NCBI GenBank assembly: GCA_030280995.1
Contig: JASXTE010000012.1
Span: 13,757,501 to 13,821,500 of the forward strand
From: Hemileia vastatrix
Lineage: Eukaryota > Basidiomycota > Pucciniomycetes > Pucciniales > Zaghouaniaceae
Direction: 5' to 3'
Length of the DNA stretch: 64,000 bases
The translations under genes were made by a program, and so were the position numbers. The notes beneath the pieces are model-generated. The model had not been told where the DNA came from, made no database searches, and was given only the letters and a program-made list of their open reading frames with translations. Shown piece after piece: positions 60,197-64,000 of the stretch (positions are counted from its first letter, which is position 1; each line of letters starts with the position of its first letter).

Positions 60197-61031
60197 TGTC
60201 CAGCTGAGATCAAGTACAAAGACGTGAACTAGCTTGAATGGTCAGTTGTCTAGAAGACTTAAATGGTCCTATATGAATACTGTAGTACTAATCCAATAAG
60301 TTGTAAAATATAATCAAAATTAAAGGTCTCAGTAATATAATTCTCACTATTTTTATATATGGCTTAAAATCTTTGTAGTTGGTAGAAAAATAGATTTTAT
60401 AATTCAGATACTATTCAAAAAGTCTTATAAAAGCACTAATTGATATGTATTGTAATTTATTTGGTTATATTGGTAAATTGTAAATGATAAAGAATGTCAA
60501 AATACAACCAAAAACCCTCCTCCTTTTATACATAATGAGTTCCCCAATGATTCCCTTGATGTACCACCTAATACACAGTTAATGACGCCTCCAAACAACT
60601 AATAGACATGCCCATCAACATTCCCAGTTTCCTAAAACATAATTAGAAGAATAGCAACTGCCAAAATCCTGGATTAATAAGGAAAATACATCAAAATTAA
60701 AGAATAAGATAAAAAGAGAGTATATGTGTATTAAACAATGACATAAAAGTCTATAGAGGAAATTTTAAGGTTGATAATAGCTTAATAATAAGGGAGATTC
60801 ACTGTAGAAATAATGGGGCTAATCCTGACATTATACTACGTGAAATTCCCATTCAAAAATACCCAATATTGACTGAGAAACCACCCAAAAACCCAAAAAG
60901 AAGTGTGAGATGTGGGGTAACTATATGCAGTCATTGGCAGGCGCTTTCACAGGTAAATCCTTGACTAAATTTAGGCAAATTTAAGTGTGGTAGTGAAATA
61001 AGGCGCCAAGAGTGAGGTTATTAATGAAATT
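60197..61031 (-). repeat. LTR, family A, copy 3, truncated
   Basis: Begins (plus view) TGTCCAGCTGAGATCAAG and is collinear with the first 830 bp of copies 1 and 2, until the family-B LTR at 61032 cuts in after GAAATT. On its other side it is joined directly to RT coding sequence with no gag, protease or leader. Confidence 0.8.
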
Positions 61032-61839
61032 TGTCAGCCAGGCTACTAGACTTACCCAGTGAAATAATTAATTATTTACTGGATGAAGCCGCACCTTATC
61101 ATTTTAATTATTATTTAATTATAAATTAGTTACATTAAAATTACTTATAATAAATTAACTAATTACAGAATGATAAAAAATAAATGAATAATTAAAATTA
61201 AAATATAAAATTGTCCCTTATATTTTTTCTCTAACACCTTGCTCATTTGACAGGTTGGAAAAAATAAAAATTTATATTAAAAAATAGATTTTAAGTTAAA
61301 ATAAGATTTTAATATTCAAATAATATTAAATATATACAAAAAATTCAAATTTCTTATTTAGAATTGACTTCTACAGTAAATATTAAATAAATTGATGTAT
61401 TTCTGGCATACTCTGTAAATACATCTTTTTGACGCCTTCTTTTTAGAACAACTTTATTATTTGAAAATACTCCTTATGGAATATTCTTTTCTCTCTCTCA
61501 TACTACTTTTTATAGAATTTGATTGCCGTACTTTGTCTCTCCTTTGCCTATATAAGGCCTCTCTTTTGGTTGTTTTTTTAATCATTCCTTTACTACATCA
61601 TTTTATTACAACAGCAACCAATCAAAACTTATTCTTATATTCTATATCATTAGTATTTACAATAGCCCAACTCTAATCTATAAATTATATCAATATTTTA
61701 ATCCTACCTCTTTTAATTGAGTAAAAAAATCATCCTTGAATTAAGAAATACGTACCAATTTGTTGAGAATCCATTTTAATCCTTAAAATCCTCGTAGGGC
61801 TTCATACCAAATCTTCTAGACCAAAAGCGTACCTTGACA
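61032..61839 (+). repeat. LTR, family B (5' LTR of the right-hand gypsy)
   Basis: 808 bp, TGTCAGCCAGGCTACTAGAC to CTTGACA, same ends as 2601-3407. TATA-like GCCTATATAAGGCC near 61548. A possible primer-binding site TGGGAACCTTTCC starts two bases after the LTR. Confidence 0.85.
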
Positions 61840-62839
61840 ATTGGGAACCTTTCCGAAATATCTTTGGCGCAACGTTAATTGAGGCGTAATTGAAGGGACC
61901 ATTGGTGTACAAGTACCTGTAAAGGACGAGAGAAGGCGAGAAAACGACGAACGTCATACGTCATGTGACAAAAGTTTTTGCTGCGATCGGGAATCAAACC
62001 GCGCTCCAAAACTTAGGTTCATATACTGACTAAACGTCGTATATATCGTGGTAATTATTGTTATTACTATTTGTGGGTTACTCTTCACTCTTCATTTGCT
62101 ACGTATTTCCTTTTTACTCAGCACTCTGTAAGTGGCATTAATTTGCTCATTTTGCAGGGGGAGGTGTCTGGTAATTTGGAATTTATTTATTATTATTATT
62201 TTTTTTTAATTTTTCCTGGTTGAACATAATAGAGCAATAAGTGTTCTTAGTCCCAGAGGTAATAAAATAATTATATTTTAATATTAAATTATTATAATTT
62301 TTCATTTGACATTTGTCCTGATTAATTTAAATTTTAATTGTTCCAGTTGACAAATTGTCCTGACAATAATATTTTTTTTATTAATAAATAATTCATATTT
62401 AATTACTTCAGTTGACTTTGAGTCCAGGTAGTTCAATAAATTTTTTTTTAATTAATAAAACTCATATTTAATTACTTCAGTTGACATTAAGTCCTGGTAG
62501 TTAAGTAATCAGTTTAATAAAATTTTGTTAAATTAATAAAGTTTCATATTTGATTACTTCAGTTGACAATAAGTCCTGGTAATAAATTAGTTGATTTAAA
62601 TCCTGAAAATAAATAATTAAAAATTATTAATAAAATTTTTAATTTATTTCTACAGTTGATTATATTATAATCCTGGTTTTAAATTTTTTTTATTAGTAAT
62701 TTAATTTTATTTAAGTTGATTTTTATCCTAAAAAGATTATTATTATTATTATTTTTATTTTATTTCTGTTAAATAAAAATTAAAAATAAAAGACTAATTA
62801 ATCTTATTGTCTTTTTTTTCATTTCAGTTAAATCTTAAA
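61840..62839. other. Leader of the right-hand gypsy B element
   Basis: 1 kb of noncoding sequence. 62330-62720 contains a tandem array of ~70-80 bp units with TTCAGTTGAC and GTCCTGGTA. No coding content. Confidence 0.55.
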
Positions 62840-64000
62840 ATGACTGACCAAAGTGGTTTTGCTGCACGTGAAGAATAACTAGACTTAATTGATTATGATG
62901 AGCCTACTTCTGTAAGTTCTCCTTTAACAAGAAGAATTTCTCAAACTAATAAATCCTTGCCCCAAACAGGATGTGGAGATGGAAGAAGTAGAAATCCTAG
63001 TGGACACAACTCAGGATCAGAAGCCCATGATAAACCCACCAGAAGAGCTTCCAAAAGGCTTCAGGATAAAAAAGATGCCGTTGTCTCAGCAGGTAAAGAA
63101 TCTGTCTACTCACATAAAGGAGTTAAGGACAGAAGGCTTGAGACTAAAGGTAAGGGTAGATGCCTTGGAAGAAAAGGTGAGAAGAACAGATACTTTTCTC
63201 CAAGAGAAGAAGAAGCCTCTTCCTCCCAGGGATCAACAAAAATTGGCTCCTCAGTCCCAAGAGAAGGTGGAAGTGTCCAAGTGGCAGTGGGACTGGCTAA
63301 ACACTCAGTGGGACTACTTGGCTCAAAACCAGAATCAGTTACCTCAGGTAGGTCCATCAAGGCCCACCCAGGTCAACCCCACTCCTCCCCACCCTTATCA
63401 AGGAGGCAAAAGAAGAAGGAATCCCAATATGGTGATACCCAGAAAACCCTGGTACATCCCTCTATTGATTCTCAAGTGCCTTTTCTTGTGGCTGACTCTG
63501 TTCCTTCAGGTAAATCTGGAAGGGAGGATGAAACCTTGAGACCTATAGAGGCTGGGAATAGTAGACAGATATCTCATGTATCTAATCCATTACTTTTAAT
63601 TGCTACCTCAATGATTAATCCTGATATGGCTGTGATTGATGAAACTCTTGACCCTGAGTTCTATGAGAGTCTGGAAAGTTACTCAGTTTCCTTATTGAGA
63701 AACACTCCAGATGTAGCAAGAATTAATGATGAGAACTTGAGAGATATTATTGCCAAGCAAAATCATATAATGAACAATATGCAATTGACTCAGAGATATA
63801 ATAGTTTGTTAACTGATCAGGGTTATCAAGCATTAAGAAGTGAAGCACAGAGAGTCTCTGATGAATTGTCTCATTACAAAGCAACCCATGAAAAGAAAGT
63901 TGCTATATGGCAAAATATAAAAAATGATTTGTCTAAACTAAAAGATACTGTATCTGCCTGTTGCCAGGAGGTAGAGATAGATAAGATAAATCTGAAAAGA
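62840..64000 (+). CDS. Gypsy B gag region, partial; overlapping frames, possible introns
   Basis: Runs off the right edge. Frame of ATG 62840 (MTDQSGFAAREE) meets a TAA at 62876 and is then open to 64000; its 3' part is clearly protein-like (DETLDPEFYESLESYSVSLL, LRDIIAKQNHIMNNMQLTQR). A second frame, 62973-63539, is also open and protein-like (VKNLSTHIKELRTEGLRLKV, coiled coil; SKWQWDWLNTQWDYLAQNQN). Two candidate introns reconcile them: 62908-62968 (GTAAGT...CTAAT...CAG) and 63348-63442 (GTAGGT...CAG). A frame joined through both would be continuous apart from the TAA. Gag identity rests on position after the LTR. Could equally be a frameshift. Confidence 0.5.

Noticed and set aside
61975..62040. 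tRNA-like sequence on the minus strand (GGTTTGATTCCC resembling a B box, upstream TTTAGTCAGTATATG resembling an A box)
   Set aside because: The T-stem does not pair, the A-box to B-box spacing is too short for an anticodon arm, and the acceptor stem does not close. At most a decayed tRNA fragment in the gypsy leader.

Overview
The window looks like part of a large, AT-rich, transposon-bloated fungal genome. Eight introns of 63-99 bp in the one host gene, a fungal OPT-family oligopeptide transporter, and layered nests of gypsy, copia, PIF/Harbinger and CACTA-like elements all fit a basidiomycete. A rust fungus (Pucciniales) is my best guess. This is inference from gene structure and repeat content, since no rRNA or barcode locus is present.

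Left arm (1-23422) is a nest of decayed retroelements. It holds the 3' half of a chromodomain gypsy pol with its LTR (family B, 1-3407), a second degenerate gypsy (family D: gag-protease 4616-6250, RT-RNase H 9380-11558, integrase 12835-14225) cut by two copies of a 260-bp CACTA-type MITE, and two family-C LTRs facing each other (11559-12648 plus; 14241-21479 minus). The minus one is split by a 6.1-kb PIF/Harbinger element (15127-21225). A family-A LTR (21925-23422) closes the arm.

The centre (23423-46202) is host-like DNA. It has one convincing gene, the OPT transporter (32160-36063, minus, nine exons, 1080 codons, reading frame closed across all eight introns), several foldback and MITE insertions, many simple repeats, and one apparently intact, very young Ty1/copia element (37417-43031) with identical 111-bp LTRs, a 5-bp target duplication and one 1486-codon gag-pol frame.

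Right arm (46203-64000) is a second nest. A truncated Harbinger (46203-47157) abuts the LTR of a minus-strand gypsy (47158-61031). That gypsy carries an 8.2-kb Harbinger (49079-57294), itself interrupted by an 807-bp solo LTR, plus another CACTA-type MITE. A family-B gypsy begins at 61032 and runs off the window.

The most interesting system is the Harbinger family. Both long copies carry, between the usual DDE transposase and a coiled-coil accessory protein, a third gene that reads like a Tet/JBP-type 2-oxoglutarate Fe(II) dioxygenase (HxD, distal His, Trp-Arg and His-Phe-Gly-Cys motifs). A DNA transposon carrying a putative DNA-base oxidase is worth following. The copies share AGGGGGTATCAATGTT termini, 3-bp ATT/AAT duplications and subterminal palindromes, and smaller MITEs in the window have similar ends.
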